Assembly: GCF_001581005.1 (NCBI RefSeq) | Contig: NZ_LHZV01000067.1 | Location: forward strand, 296,674 to 360,673 | Reading direction: 5' to 3' | DNA: 64,000 bases | Source of the DNA: Acetobacter orleanensis | Lineage (GTDB): Bacteria > Pseudomonadota > Alphaproteobacteria > Acetobacterales > Acetobacteraceae | In this document: in pieces, positions 52,424 through 62,121 of the stretch | How positions within the stretch are numbered: the stretch's first letter is position 1 | Layout of the letters: each line of letters begins with the position of its first letter | Made by a program: the position numbers and the translations under genes | Notes under the pieces: generated by a model | Databases searched by the model: none | What the model was told of the DNA's origin: nothing | What the model saw: the letters and a program-made list of their open reading frames with translations, nothing else

Positions 52424-54786
52424 CGGCGCGCAGCCAGAACATAGGCCCGGCCGAGGCCAAGGTGCGGCGCAAAGAAGGACCCGCGTGAACGGAACAGATA
52501 ACGGTCACGCAAAGCGGCATAGACGCGGTCTGTCACCTGAATGGTGCCACCATCACTCGCGCCCTGCGCCATGAGTTCCGCCATGGACACCGTCTGGCCC
52601 CACAGGTTGAACACCTTTGGCTCTTCCCCCACAGCGCCACCAAATGCCGCGCCGTAATCCAGCCCCATGGCAAACACGGGTTCCAGATTGGCGGCAGCCA
52701 GCGTTGCCATAAAGGTTTCCCGCATGGTCAACGCGGCATCGGCAATGCGGATAATGGCCGTATGGTCTTCCTCCACCGTGCAGCCCGCCATGCAGATCAT
52801 CCGGTGGCCTGCCACTTCCACGCCAAACAGGCCGCGCTCTTTGGCAATGCGCTGCACATCCGTTGCAAGTTTGTTGATGAGCACCAGCAGGTTCTGGGTT
52901 TCAGCCTCTCCATCCACAACCGGGTCAGAAAAGGTGATAACCAGCACAGCAACAGAGGGATAAATACCAGAGGTTGTAACCCCCGCCACCTGTGGCGCGC
53001 GCATGAGCATGTTATCAAACTGCGGCTCTGGCCGGGGGGACGCGGACACGCCCGTTCCCGCCATTTCATCAGCCGGGAGGCCATGTCCGCTTTCAATCTC
53101 ATCCGCTGTCTCGGCCAGTCTGATCCCGGCGATAGATGCCATCAGGTCCACAAAATAGACCAGATGCGCGGCCATGCGGGCATCTTCCAGCACTATCGCG
53201 CCAATAATGCCTTTCGGGCCGTGGATTGGGTACACGGCAAGCTGCCGAGTACCCAACTCGCGCATGACCAGACGTTCAAACTGCGTTGTGCGCTCATCCG
53301 TCGCGGCATTGTCAACGCTCAGCACATCCCCGGCTTCAATGGCTTCAAAAAAGGACCCGAGTTCCGTGCGGGACATTTCAAAACCGCCGGAATGCGCATC
53401 CTGCTTCTGGTCATATGACTCCTCGCAGATCAGCGCCTCGCCATTATGCAGCAACCGCCAGATGCTCGCCCTGCGCGCATCCGTGACATGCACCAATTGC
53501 TCCGTCAGCACCAATGGGTCTGTCTTCGGGTCAAACAACTGCGGCGTGGAAGCCACCTGCTGCACTGCGGCACTTTCATGCGTAATCTGCACACCCTGCT
53601 GCGCCAGCTTACGGGCTACACGTTCCGACCGCCGGACCTGCCTGATAAGGAACCCTGCCAGCGTCAGGGAGAAGACAATAATAATCCCGGCAAACTGCAA
53701 ACTTTGCTGGCTGCTTTGCCGAGCAAAACTCGCGAAGTCACTTTCCGGGGCTGACAGCAGCAAAATCCAGCGCTCGGCAGAACTTTTCAGCGGCGAGGCA
53801 ATGGTAACGTACCGTTTGCCATCCAACTCAAAGCTCCGTGGGCCAAACCCGCGCACACGGTAATGATCATAGCCACGGGCAAAAACCGGATGCGTTTTAG
53901 GGTCCAGCACCATCTTGTTGGGGTCCCACCCGGCAGCTTCCGCCTGCTGCATGATGTTACGCCCGGCAATAACCCGGCCCTTGCTGTCCAGAATAATGGC
54001 GTTGCCGGTTTTTCCGACTCTCAGATGGTCAAGAAAGGTGCTGAGTTCATTGAGAGAAATATTGGTTGCAAAAACGTAGGTGTGACCATTTGAACCGCGA
54101 AACCGCAGAGAACTGGTCATGACAAACTGGCGGGCCGTGGCAAACAGATAAGGCTGCGTCCACTGGATGTCCGTCTTGCCTTCCGTGTTGGCATACCAAG
54201 GCCGCTTCCGCGGGTCATACCCGGTGGCGTCCGTGTATTGCTCGCCAGTTTTTACGCCATCATCGGTGAAAAATTCGCGGTGATAAACCTGTTTGCCGTC
54301 ATGCACCTCAAACGTGGTGCGTTCCTGATTTTTTCCGTCCGGCCCACGGGTAATCAGCCGGAAATGGCCATCTTCATCCCCCAGATAAAAGGACTGCAAC
54401 TGCGGCACACTTTGCAGCATGGCCGCGCCGTAGGAGTTAAAAACTCGGTCCGAAACCTGTGGCGGCGCGTGCGCAATCATACCGCTGGCAATGATATTCC
54501 CCGCCATGGCAGGCATGATGTAGTCTGAAACTTCCTGAGAAATATTCTCCTGCACAGCCCCAAGCAGTTCATTCGTCAGCGCCGTAACCCCGGCCCGCGT
54601 GGACCGATAAGAGTGCAGGCCAATGGCAGCAATGGATACCACCACCACCACCAACGCCCCAAACGGCAGAACCAAATGCAGCAGGACACGCCGCACGGAC
54701 GCGTCATTCTGCACGGTTGGGTCGACTATCTCATCAGAAGACACGTAATTTTTTCCACTGACTACTGGCCATAACTCCTCCGCCAC
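52420..54786 (-). CDS. Membrane sensor with dCache, GAF and degenerate class III cyclase domain
   Basis: 788 residues from a GTG at 54786. Order: cytoplasmic N-terminus, TM1 (about 34-57), periplasmic dCache sensor (about 60-350, with the typical YDPRKRPWY at 190-198), TM2 (365-381), a GAF domain (about 420-560) and a cyclase homology domain (609-788). In the cyclase domain the first metal Asp is Thr618, the second is His661, and the usual Asn and Arg are Ser734 and Leu738, so it should not make cAMP or cGMP. The fold is intact. It probably passes an outside signal to the MCE transporter that it is translated with. A strong SD upstream of an out-of-frame ATG makes the exact start uncertain; GTG at codon 15 is an alternative. 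Confidence 0.85.
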   Translation of the reverse strand: MAEELWPVVSGKNYVSSDEIVDPTVQNDASVRRVLLHLVLPFGALVVVVVSIAAIGLHSYRSTRAGVTALTNELLGAVQENISQEVSDYIMPAMAGNIIASGMIAHAPPQVSDRVFNSYGAAMLQSVPQLQSFYLGDEDGHFRLITRGPDGKNQERTTFEVHDGKQVYHREFFTDDGVKTGEQYTDATGYDPRKRPWYANTEGKTDIQWTQPYLFATARQFVMTSSLRFRGSNGHTYVFATNISLNELSTFLDHLRVGKTGNAIILDSKGRVIAGRNIMQQAEAAGWDPNKMVLDPKTHPVFARGYDHYRVRGFGPRSFELDGKRYVTIASPLKSSAERWILLLSAPESDFASFARQSSQQSLQFAGIIIVFSLTLAGFLIRQVRRSERVARKLAQQGVQITHESAAVQQVASTPQLFDPKTDPLVLTEQLVHVTDARRASIWRLLHNGEALICEESYDQKQDAHSGGFEMSRTELGSFFEAIEAGDVLSVDNAATDERTTQFERLVMRELGTRQLAVYPIHGPKGIIGAIVLEDARMAAHLVYFVDLMASIAGIRLAETADEIESGHGLPADEMAGTGVSASPRPEPQFDNMLMRAPQVAGVTTSGIYPSVAVLVITFSDPVVDGEAETQNLLVLINKLATDVQRIAKERGLFGVEVAGHRMICMAGCTVEEDHTAIIRIADAALTMRETFMATLAAANLEPVFAMGLDYGAAFGGAVGEEPKVFNLWGQTVSMAELMAQGASDGGTIQVTDRVYAALRDRYLFRSRGSFFAPHLGLGRAYVLAARR
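54734..54772 (-). other. Possible 12-codon leader ORF overlapping the sensor start
   Basis: The strong Shine-Dalgarno GGAGGAG (54781-54775) precedes an ATG (54772) in another frame, which reads MASSQWKKLRVF and stops at 54734-54736, close to the in-frame GTG codon 15 of the sensor. It may be a coupling leader peptide, or chance. Confidence 0.3.
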
Positions 54787-54805
54787 CGGAAGATGTCTGA
54801 AATTT

Positions 54806-54829
54806 AAGGTGCCTAGAACCCGGCACCTT
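54806..54829 (-). terminator. Hairpin between ppx and the sensor-MCE operon
   Basis: Eight-pair perfect stem AAGGTGCC/GGCACCTT (54806-54813 with 54822-54829) followed on the minus strand by AAATTTC. It lies 20 bases before the sensor start. It can end ppx transcripts or attenuate read-through into the MCE operon. Confidence 0.55.
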
Positions 54830-54927
54830 GTCCACCCCCATAACCAGCCAGAAGGCGCAGAGCCTCTATGCCCTGCCCCGCGCGCATCTCTGATCCTGAC
54901 AGAAAACAGACTGGAAAAAGGTGGAGA

Positions 54928-56418
54928 TCAGGCGTCCTGATCAGACTCAATATGAGTAGGAACCTCCAACGCCTGCCCAAGGCGCGTCAGCCCGCGCCCC
55001 ACGGTTTCTCCCCGCACGGACACACGGGATGACACCAGTTTGAGCACCAGTTCCTTACGCTGCCACAGCAACGCGGTGCCATCCAGCAGCACCGTTGTTC
55101 CACCGGAGACAGAATAGGCCAGACGCAAGGCCTGCCCCAGTACCAGAGCGCGCCGATACGCGACGTCACTCAGCAACGTGCGGGAGGTCACCAGAAAATC
55201 CGCCGTGACATCGGCTGCGTACCGCACGGCAAGTGCGAGAGACAGCCACGCCCGCGCCTCATGATCAAACCCAACGCCCTGTAGGCGGAGAATACGCCAG
55301 TACGTCTGCTCCGCCCGATATTCCGGGTGATCGTGACTGCCCACATCCGAGAGAATACAGGCAATGCGCCGCAGATGCTGCTCCTGCGCTGTTTCCTTGG
55401 CCAGCAAGCCATCTGTCCAGCGGCACAGCACATCCGGCAGGGTATTGCTACGGCCCAACCGGGCGCACATATCCCGCGCTACCACTTCCATCGGGTCCTG
55501 CGGCAAGAAATCCGGGGCGACATTCAGCATGTACCACCCCTCCCGCAGGCCATCTACGCAGAACACCACCCGCTCGGGCTGCACCTTGCGCAGGAGCCTG
55601 CGCAGAACGGTTGCCGCAAACGGCACATCATCCAGACGTTTTTTGGGGGCACCGGGCAGCCGCTCAAGACTGCGGCGTGGCGCATGGAGCAGCCAGCCCG
55701 TCATCTCCCGCGCTTCTTCCAGCCCCAGCGTGTAATAATGCACAATATTCAAAGGATATTGCATGCGGGCAATATGCAGGCGGGCCAGAGCGCGGAACGC
55801 CCCGCCGACCAGATACAGCGTGTTGCCCTTGACCTGAGACAGCCATTTGACGCCGCCAATATCCTCATCCGCCAGTGTGCGGGCGGCGGTCAGGTCTCCG
55901 TTGGCGCGGTCACTCAGGCGGATGACCCCCAGCGGCAGAGTGTTAGCGTCGTGCCGCCCATCTTCCGCAAGACGGATCAGTTCAAGAGAGCCACCACCCA
56001 CATCCGCCACCAGACCATTGGCGCCGGGGATACCGCACATCACGCCAATGGCGGAATGGTCGGCCTCTTCCTCACCGCTCAGGATACGGATAGGCACACC
56101 CGGCATGTTTTTGCGCAGCGCGTCCACAAACTCCGGCCCGTTCAGAGCATCCCGCACCGCAGCGGTTGCCAGAATTTCAAACGGGTCCGCGTTCATGGCG
56201 CGGGCAATAGCGTGGAAGCGGTTGAGCACTTCCATGGCCATCTGCACGCCTTCCTCGTTCAGCTTGCCCGTTGCTGTTAGCCCACGGCCCAGACGCAGAA
56301 CCGCCTTTTCATTAAAGATCGGCACCGGGTTGCGTGACACGCCCTCGAACACCACAAGGCGGACAGAATTGGACCCAAGATCAACAACGGCCGAACGGCG
56401 CGGCATATCAGTCTGCAT
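54928..56418 (-). CDS. ppx: Exopolyphosphatase/pppGpp phosphohydrolase (Ppx/GppA family)
   Basis: About 496 residues from the ATG at 56418. The frame opens with TTG at 56439, and a GTG at 56427 lies four bases after GGGGAG, so the start is uncertain. The ASKHA-fold motifs are clear: AVVDLGSNSVRLVVFEG at the start and VADVGGGSLELIRLAEDG (about 130-150). A C-terminal helical domain follows. It cleaves terminal phosphate from polyphosphate chains, and some members also act on pppGpp. It follows ppk by 90 bases, the classic pair for making and degrading polyphosphate. Confidence 0.93.
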   Translation of the reverse strand: MQTDMPRRSAVVDLGSNSVRLVVFEGVSRNPVPIFNEKAVLRLGRGLTATGKLNEEGVQMAMEVLNRFHAIARAMNADPFEILATAAVRDALNGPEFVDALRKNMPGVPIRILSGEEEADHSAIGVMCGIPGANGLVADVGGGSLELIRLAEDGRHDANTLPLGVIRLSDRANGDLTAARTLADEDIGGVKWLSQVKGNTLYLVGGAFRALARLHIARMQYPLNIVHYYTLGLEEAREMTGWLLHAPRRSLERLPGAPKKRLDDVPFAATVLRRLLRKVQPERVVFCVDGLREGWYMLNVAPDFLPQDPMEVVARDMCARLGRSNTLPDVLCRWTDGLLAKETAQEQHLRRIACILSDVGSHDHPEYRAEQTYWRILRLQGVGFDHEARAWLSLALAVRYAADVTADFLVTSRTLLSDVAYRRALVLGQALRLAYSVSGGTTVLLDGTALLWQRKELVLKLVSSRVSVRGETVGRGLTRLGQALEVPTHIESDQDA

Positions 56419-56509
56419 GCGCGGCACTCTACTCCCCAAACCTGTTCACGGAAACCGGGAACAGACGCCAAAAACACGCACTCTGACCTCTCCGCATCGC
56501 CGGTTGTTA

Positions 56510-58780
56510 TTAATCATCAAACATCATGTCTTTTGACGATGGCAAGGAGGCCGGAGCGCGCAAAGGTGTTTCATGCGCGGCGGAGCCCCGGCCGGAAAGT
56601 GAAGGATGCGTCATAAACCAGTCATGTGCGGAAAATGGCCGTGCCCCCGGTGCCAGCCTGCGCCATGTTCCGTTGGCTTCCAGCCCCCAAGATTGCAGAT
56701 TGTCCTTGAGGTTGGAGACCATGATCTGCCCCAGCATCTGGGCATGCACCGTGGGGTTGGTGACAGGCACCATACTTTCCACGCGCCAGTCCATGTTGCG
56801 CGTCATCCAGTCGGCGGAAGAGAGATAGACCTTGGCGTAGCGCGAGGGCAGCCGGTGGCCGTTGCCAAACGCAAAAATGCGCGAATGTTCCAAAAACCGC
56901 CCGACGACGGACTTGATACGGATATTTTCAGAAAGCCCCGGCACACCCGGACGCAGGCAGCAGATGCCGCGAATGACCCCAATAATCCGCACCCCGGCGC
57001 AGGAGGCGCGGTAGAGGCAGTCAATCAAGGCGGGGTCCACCAGCGCGTTCATTTTCAGCCAGATGGTACCCGGACGCCCAGCTTTGACATGGGCGATTTC
57101 CTCCTCGATCAACTCCCGCAGCGTGCTGCGGATGGTGATGGGCGAAAACGCAATGGCTTCCATCTTGGCCGGCATGGCGTAGCCGGTCACGTAATTGAAC
57201 AGGCGCGCGGAATCCCGCGCCAGTTCCGGCTTGCAGGTAAAGAAGGACAGGTCCGTATAAATTTTGGCGGTAATCGGGTGATAATTGCCCGTGCCAAAAT
57301 GCGCGTAGGAGCGGACCTGATTGCCCTCACGCCTTACAACAAGGCTCAGCTTGGCGTGGGTTTTCAGGTCTGCAAAGCCGAACACAACCTGCACCCCGGC
57401 GGCTTCCAGCGCACGGGAGAGGCGGATATTGGCTTCTTCATCAAACCGCGCCCGCAGTTCCACCATAGCGGTGACGGATTTCCCTGCCTCAGCCGCTTCA
57501 ATCAGCGCCTTGACGATGGGCGAGTCACGGGATGTCCGGTAGAGCGTCTGCTTGATAGCAATCACGTTGGGGTCGAGTGCTGCCTGACGCAAGAACTGCA
57601 CCACCACGTCAAAACTCTCAAACGGGTGATGAACCAGCAGGTCCTTCGCCCGGATGGCGGCAAAACAGTCGCCGTTAAAATCCAGAATCCGCTCCGGGAA
57701 GCGCGGCGTATAGGGCGGGAAGAGCAGATCGGGCCGGTCATCCACAATCATCTGCTTTAAGTCCACCACGCCGATCATGCCGGAATGGACGGCAATTTCA
57801 TCAGAGGGCAGATCAAGGCCAGAGGCAATTGCGTCGGCCAGTTCCGTCGGCACACGCTTTTCCATATCCAGATGGATCACAACGCCACGGCGGCGGCGCT
57901 TGAGGGCGCTCTCGTAGGAGCGGACAAGGTCTTCGGCCTCATCTTCAAACTCCACGTCCGTATCGCGCACCACGCGCAGCACGCCGCTTTCCCCTACCGT
58001 AAGGCCGGGGAAAAGCTGGTCGATGCACTGGGTAATGAGGTCTTCAAGACGGATGAAACGCACGGCGTTGGTTGTCGCACCCTCTTTGTTGGGCAGACGA
58101 ATGAAGCGTTCAACCTGCGCTGGCAGCAGAATGAGCGCGTTCATGGCAAACGCGCCGTTTTCCGCCAGAAGCAGGCGCAGGCCAAGCGCGAGGCCCATAT
58201 TGGGAATAAACGGCAGCGGGTGCGCCGGGTCCACCGCAAGCGGCGTCAGAACCGGAAAGACCCGGTCCAGAAAACACGCGTGCAGCCATGCGCGGTCCTC
58301 GTCATCCAGATCTGCCGGTTCGCACAGAACTATATTTTCTTCCGCCAGAAGGCCGCGCAGTTCTTCCCAGATGCGCTGCTGCTCCCGCAAAAGCTGGGCG
58401 CAACGCTCGCGCACAGCGTCCAACTGCTGGGAGGGCGTGAGACCATCTGGCGAGAGGGCTACCAGCCCTTCTCGCACCTGCCCGACCAGCCCGGCCACAC
58501 GCACAGAGTAAAATTCGTCCAGATTGCTCGCACTGATGGATAGAAAACGCAGGCGTTCCAGCAACGGGTTACGCGCGTTGTCCGCTTCTTCCACAACGCG
58601 CTGATTGAAGGACAACCAAGACAACTCACGGTTGATAAACCGCTCGGGCATGTCCAGAGTCACCTGTTTCTGGGCAGGCTTTTTTCTGGTGCGGCTTACA
58701 GCCGGCGTGCGCTTGCGGGCTGGTGCTCTCACACCGGCTGATTGACCCGTCTTTTTGTCCTTCGCCGTCGTCACGCCCAT
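56510..58780 (-). CDS. ppk: Polyphosphate kinase 1
   Basis: 756 residues, with GAGGGGAG upstream of the ATG. A basic N-terminal extension of about 45 residues (Lys/Arg/Ala-rich) precedes the usual start [16 protein letters not shown]. The autophosphorylated His is in KTHAKL (His475), and the second conserved His is in [11 protein letters not shown] (His494); [13 protein letters not shown] is also present. It makes long polyphosphate from ATP, membrane-associated. The basic extension is longer than in most PPK1 proteins and may bind polyphosphate or nucleic acid. Confidence 0.96.
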   Translation of the reverse strand: MGVTTAKDKKTGQSAGVRAPARKRTPAVSRTRKKPAQKQVTLDMPERFINRELSWLSFNQRVVEEADNARNPLLERLRFLSISASNLDEFYSVRVAGLVGQVREGLVALSPDGLTPSQQLDAVRERCAQLLREQQRIWEELRGLLAEENIVLCEPADLDDEDRAWLHACFLDRVFPVLTPLAVDPAHPLPFIPNMGLALGLRLLLAENGAFAMNALILLPAQVERFIRLPNKEGATTNAVRFIRLEDLITQCIDQLFPGLTVGESGVLRVVRDTDVEFEDEAEDLVRSYESALKRRRRGVVIHLDMEKRVPTELADAIASGLDLPSDEIAVHSGMIGVVDLKQMIVDDRPDLLFPPYTPRFPERILDFNGDCFAAIRAKDLLVHHPFESFDVVVQFLRQAALDPNVIAIKQTLYRTSRDSPIVKALIEAAEAGKSVTAMVELRARFDEEANIRLSRALEAAGVQVVFGFADLKTHAKLSLVVRREGNQVRSYAHFGTGNYHPITAKIYTDLSFFTCKPELARDSARLFNYVTGYAMPAKMEAIAFSPITIRSTLRELIEEEIAHVKAGRPGTIWLKMNALVDPALIDCLYRASCAGVRIIGVIRGICCLRPGVPGLSENIRIKSVVGRFLEHSRIFAFGNGHRLPSRYAKVYLSSADWMTRNMDWRVESMVPVTNPTVHAQMLGQIMVSNLKDNLQSWGLEANGTWRRLAPGARPFSAHDWFMTHPSLSGRGSAAHETPLRAPASLPSSKDMMFDD

Positions 58781-58942
58781 TCTCCCCTCTGTGCACCCTC
58801 GCCCTCCGCATCAGCCTTGCGGGGGCGTAGTCATAATCTCTTAAGTTTCTGCACCATACTGTACAGTGTTTCCGCTGGAAAAGAATGGCACATGTTACGG
58901 TTTTATGTCTCTCCCATTCCCGAGAGCAGACGCCAAACGCAA

Positions 58943-58978
58943 AACAGGCCCGCAGAGCCATTGCCCTGCGAGCCTGTT
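58943..58978 (-). terminator. Terminator after the S46 peptidase gene
   Basis: Stem AACAGGC/GCCTGTT (58943-58949 with 58972-58978) with further inner pairing (CGCAG/CTGCG), followed on the minus strand by TTGCGTTTGG. It separates the peptidase from ppk. Confidence 0.7.
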
Positions 58979-58998
58979 CCTGAATGCGCCTTACTCCT

Positions 58999-59032
58999 GC
59001 ATTACCCGCACCGCCGCGTGCACGAGTAATGC
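58999..59032 (-). other. Second hairpin downstream of the S46 peptidase gene
   Basis: Seven-pair stem GCATTAC/GTAATGC (58999-59005 with 59026-59032) just after the stop codon at 59050. With the terminator at 58943-58978 it makes a double hairpin 3' end. Confidence 0.5.
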
Positions 59033-59049
59033 GGGCCGTGCGTCAGGCC

Positions 59050-61149
59050 TCAGAGATGCCCCTGAGAGAGTTCATTAGCCAGCGCCTGATTTTTATAAAC
59101 CACTTTCAGCGCTTCCATGATGGCTGCGGTATCAACCGCCACTGCCCGGTTAGTGCCTTCATCATAATAGAAATCCCCACCCAGCGAGTGGATATTGCCA
59201 TCAAAAATCAGCCCCACGGCATGGCCCTCGGAATCAATAACCGGAGACCCGGAGTTCCCGCCGATAATGTCGTTTGTGGACACAAAGTCATACGGCGTTT
59301 TCATGTTTACATGCGCCTTGGCATCCAGCCAAGGTTTGGTGAGCTTGAAGGGGTCAGAGCCAGTTGCACGGTCATACAGACCAGAAAAATAGGTAAAGGC
59401 TGGCACGGTTTTTCCGTTTTCATCCCAACCTTTGACCTGCCCGAAAGACAGGCGCTGCGTAAACGTGGCGTCCGGGTAAGAGGAGACACCATCCCGCTCA
59501 AAGCGCGCCTTGGCCATGGCTTCGCTCGCCTGACGGGAGGGGGCTGCTACCTCATCATCCATCTGCTTGCGCAGGGCGCGGGTATGCGGTTCAAGAGCGC
59601 GGGCGAGCACAATCATCGGGTCTTTGGACGCCGCAATGGCATCAGCCCCGCCTTTCCAGAGCGCCAGACGCACCTTGGGGTCCGCCAGCTTTGTGCCTTT
59701 AACCAGCGTTTCAGACAGATCATCCGGAGAGGCCTTGCCCAGAACAAGCTTTACCATCTCATCATCCGCGCCCAGCACCTGCCGCAGCTTGGACAGAGAA
59801 AAGGCGAGTTCCGTCTTTTCCAGATCCGGATAGACTGGAGCCGTGGACCCAAGCTCCGCCTCCAGCGCGGGCAGACGCGCATCATGATAGGCGGTCAGGC
59901 GTTCCGCATCCGGCTTCTGGCGTTCATTGGCTGCGCGCACCAGCAATTTGGCGTACTGGAACAATTCTCCCTGAAGACCAAAAGAGCCTTCCAGCATCAC
60001 ATACGGTTTGAAAATGCGCCTCTTGACGGCCAGAGCCTCCGCATTTTTGGCCCATGGGTCACCATAGGTTTCCTTGCGTTTCGGGTCAGCATTAATCCAG
60101 TCCCGCAGGCTGGCCTCACTCTTCGCCTTGGCATCCAGTAGTTTCGGGTCTGCCAGAACATCCACGCGGCCACGATAGACTTTCAGGCTGTTTTCAATCC
60201 CGAAAATGCGTTCCTGCGCCTGTTGATGATGCGCAGCGCTTTCCCGGCTGTACTGCCAGAGCGCGCCATCCAGCGCGGAATAGTTATCGACAACAAACGG
60301 CACGGAAACATTTCTTGAAAACTCCAGATCCGCCAGCGGCACTTCACGCTCCGTGGACCCCGGATTACCGGAGGTGAACACCAGCTCGCCTTCCTTCGGG
60401 CCCGCAGCGTCAAACGGCAGAAAGGCATCAACCTTGGCGGGCTTTCCGTCTGCATAAACACGCAGGAAGGCCATATCCAGATCGTAACGCGGGAAGTTGA
60501 AGTTGTCCGGGTCTCCACCAAAGAAGGCGGCGTTCTGGTCCGGCGCCATGACCATGCGCACGTCCTGATACCGGCGATAGCGATACAGCGCGGTGCGACC
60601 CCCATGATACAGACTGATCACATCGCAGCGCCATTTTGTCGGGTCATCCTTGGCGCATTCTTTTTCAATGGCACTTTCCTCGGCCTGACGCGCCGTGGTG
60701 TAGGCCGCGCCATCTTTGCCGCGTAGTGCTGTCTGCATCCGGTCGGTCACATCTGTAATGCTGTCCAACTGGTTTAGTTCCATGGCGGGGCAACGCTGCT
60801 CATCCGCCGGGCTTTTGGTGCTGTAACCATCCTGAAAATAGTTTTTGCCTTTGACGGAAAGCTGCTGGAGGCATTCATTGGCGCAATGGTGGTTTGTCAT
60901 CACCAGCCCATCAGCCGAGACGAATGAGGCCGAGCAGCCCAGCGCCAGACGCGCGGAGGCCTTCGTCACACGCTCTGTCCACGCTGCGGTCGGGGTGAAG
61001 CCGTAACGCTGCTTCATCAGGTCAACGGGCAGGTGGTCCATGGTCCACATTCCCTCATCCGCATGAGCAAACGGAACGGGAGGAAGAACCGCCGGAGCGC
61101 AGGCCAGCACCGCCAGAGGCAACAGAGAACGCCTGAAAAAGCTGCTCAT
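59050..61149 (-). CDS. S46 family dipeptidyl-peptidase (DPP7/DPP11 type)
   Basis: 699 residues. A signal peptide ends near FAHA-D (about residue 30), so it acts in the periplasm. Chymotrypsin-like catalytic parts: His88 in VMTNHHCANEC and Ser633 in GGNSGSPVID; the Asp is in the central VVF/FPRYDLDMAFLRVY region. The residue after FD in the LIFDGN segment is Gly (about 651), the position said to be Gly in DPP7 and Arg in DPP11, which suggests preference for hydrophobic rather than acidic P1 residues. Releases dipeptides from peptide N-termini. Confidence 0.92.
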   Translation of the reverse strand: MSSFFRRSLLPLAVLACAPAVLPPVPFAHADEGMWTMDHLPVDLMKQRYGFTPTAAWTERVTKASARLALGCSASFVSADGLVMTNHHCANECLQQLSVKGKNYFQDGYSTKSPADEQRCPAMELNQLDSITDVTDRMQTALRGKDGAAYTTARQAEESAIEKECAKDDPTKWRCDVISLYHGGRTALYRYRRYQDVRMVMAPDQNAAFFGGDPDNFNFPRYDLDMAFLRVYADGKPAKVDAFLPFDAAGPKEGELVFTSGNPGSTEREVPLADLEFSRNVSVPFVVDNYSALDGALWQYSRESAAHHQQAQERIFGIENSLKVYRGRVDVLADPKLLDAKAKSEASLRDWINADPKRKETYGDPWAKNAEALAVKRRIFKPYVMLEGSFGLQGELFQYAKLLVRAANERQKPDAERLTAYHDARLPALEAELGSTAPVYPDLEKTELAFSLSKLRQVLGADDEMVKLVLGKASPDDLSETLVKGTKLADPKVRLALWKGGADAIAASKDPMIVLARALEPHTRALRKQMDDEVAAPSRQASEAMAKARFERDGVSSYPDATFTQRLSFGQVKGWDENGKTVPAFTYFSGLYDRATGSDPFKLTKPWLDAKAHVNMKTPYDFVSTNDIIGGNSGSPVIDSEGHAVGLIFDGNIHSLGGDFYYDEGTNRAVAVDTAAIMEALKVVYKNQALANELSQGHL

Positions 61150-61251
61150 GATGCAGAAATCACCTTATCGGTTGGATGTTACACTATAACACACACATCA
61201 GCACAGTGGCGCAGACATGTCCCCAGAGCAAGAGCTTTAAGAGCAGGAACT

Positions 61252-62019
61252 TTAAGCCTGCCCTGCCTCCTCTGCCAGCAAGGACTCCAGAACACTGGCA
61301 GCCAGAGCGCGCGTCACTTTCTCACCAGAGGCAAGGGCTGCCGCATCAAGCCGGGCGGCCATATCCCGAATCGCTCCCGCGTTACGGGGCAGGCGACGCA
61401 GCAGCCATTCCGTAACAGGCTGGGCCACCACCATCTGCCGTTCCGCCAGCAGCCGCAGGAACAGTCTGCGCAGCAACGCCTCCTCCGCCTGCCCGATGGG
61501 GACGGACGCCGTCGCCCGTAAGCGGCTGGCCAGATCCGGCAGGGACACCGGCCAGCGCGCGGGGGCAGCCTGCCCGGCCATGAGCAGCGCCATTCTCTGC
61601 TCCCGCACCAGATTGATCAGATGGAGCAGATCAGCCTCGTTACGCACCTTGTCAGCATTATCCAGCGCCACGGCCCGAAAGCCGCCTTCCTGAAAAAGGT
61701 CCGCCACGTCCTGCTCATTCAGGCGGCGGCCCTCAATAACCGGCGCGCCATGCCGCGCGGCCCAGACGGACAGCAGATGCGTCTTGCCTGTGCCACACTC
61801 CCCCCACAGGGCCATGCGGCCTTCCGGCCAGCGCCACATGGCTTCCGCATCCAGCACCCAGCCCCGCGCGGCGGCATTGGAGGGAGCCGCCACAAAATCC
61901 GAGCGGCCGAATCGGGGGCGATACGCGAATGGCAGAGCAATCTGGCCGCCCGCGCTTCCCTCCTTTTCGTCCGCCACAGGCTGCTGTGCGGCCTCTTTTG
62001 TTTCTGTAATCCGTTTCAT
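61252..62019 (-). CDS. hdaA: DnaA-like regulatory protein (HdaA/Hda family)
   Basis: 255 residues. An N-terminal [18 protein letters not shown] segment resembles the clamp-binding start of HdaA proteins (Q-x-A-L-P-F). The AAA+ core has Walker A GECGTGKT (73-80), Walker B in [10 protein letters not shown] and the sensor/arginine region [19 protein letters not shown]. There is no DnaA domain IV, so no DNA-box binding. Hda-type proteins with the sliding clamp trigger ATP hydrolysis on DnaA to prevent re-initiation. Divergent from purM. Confidence 0.88.
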   Translation of the reverse strand: MKRITETKEAAQQPVADEKEGSAGGQIALPFAYRPRFGRSDFVAAPSNAAARGWVLDAEAMWRWPEGRMALWGECGTGKTHLLSVWAARHGAPVIEGRRLNEQDVADLFQEGGFRAVALDNADKVRNEADLLHLINLVREQRMALLMAGQAAPARWPVSLPDLASRLRATASVPIGQAEEALLRRLFLRLLAERQMVVAQPVTEWLLRRLPRNAGAIRDMAARLDAAALASGEKVTRALAASVLESLLAEEAGQA

Positions 62020-62121
62020 GCCGCTTTGCGTGTTGCTTCACCTGCCGTAAAGACTGTCCTCAGGGAGTCCTACCCTACCCAATCCGTTCCATCGACCCCT
62101 TTCAGACCAAGAGCACCTGTC

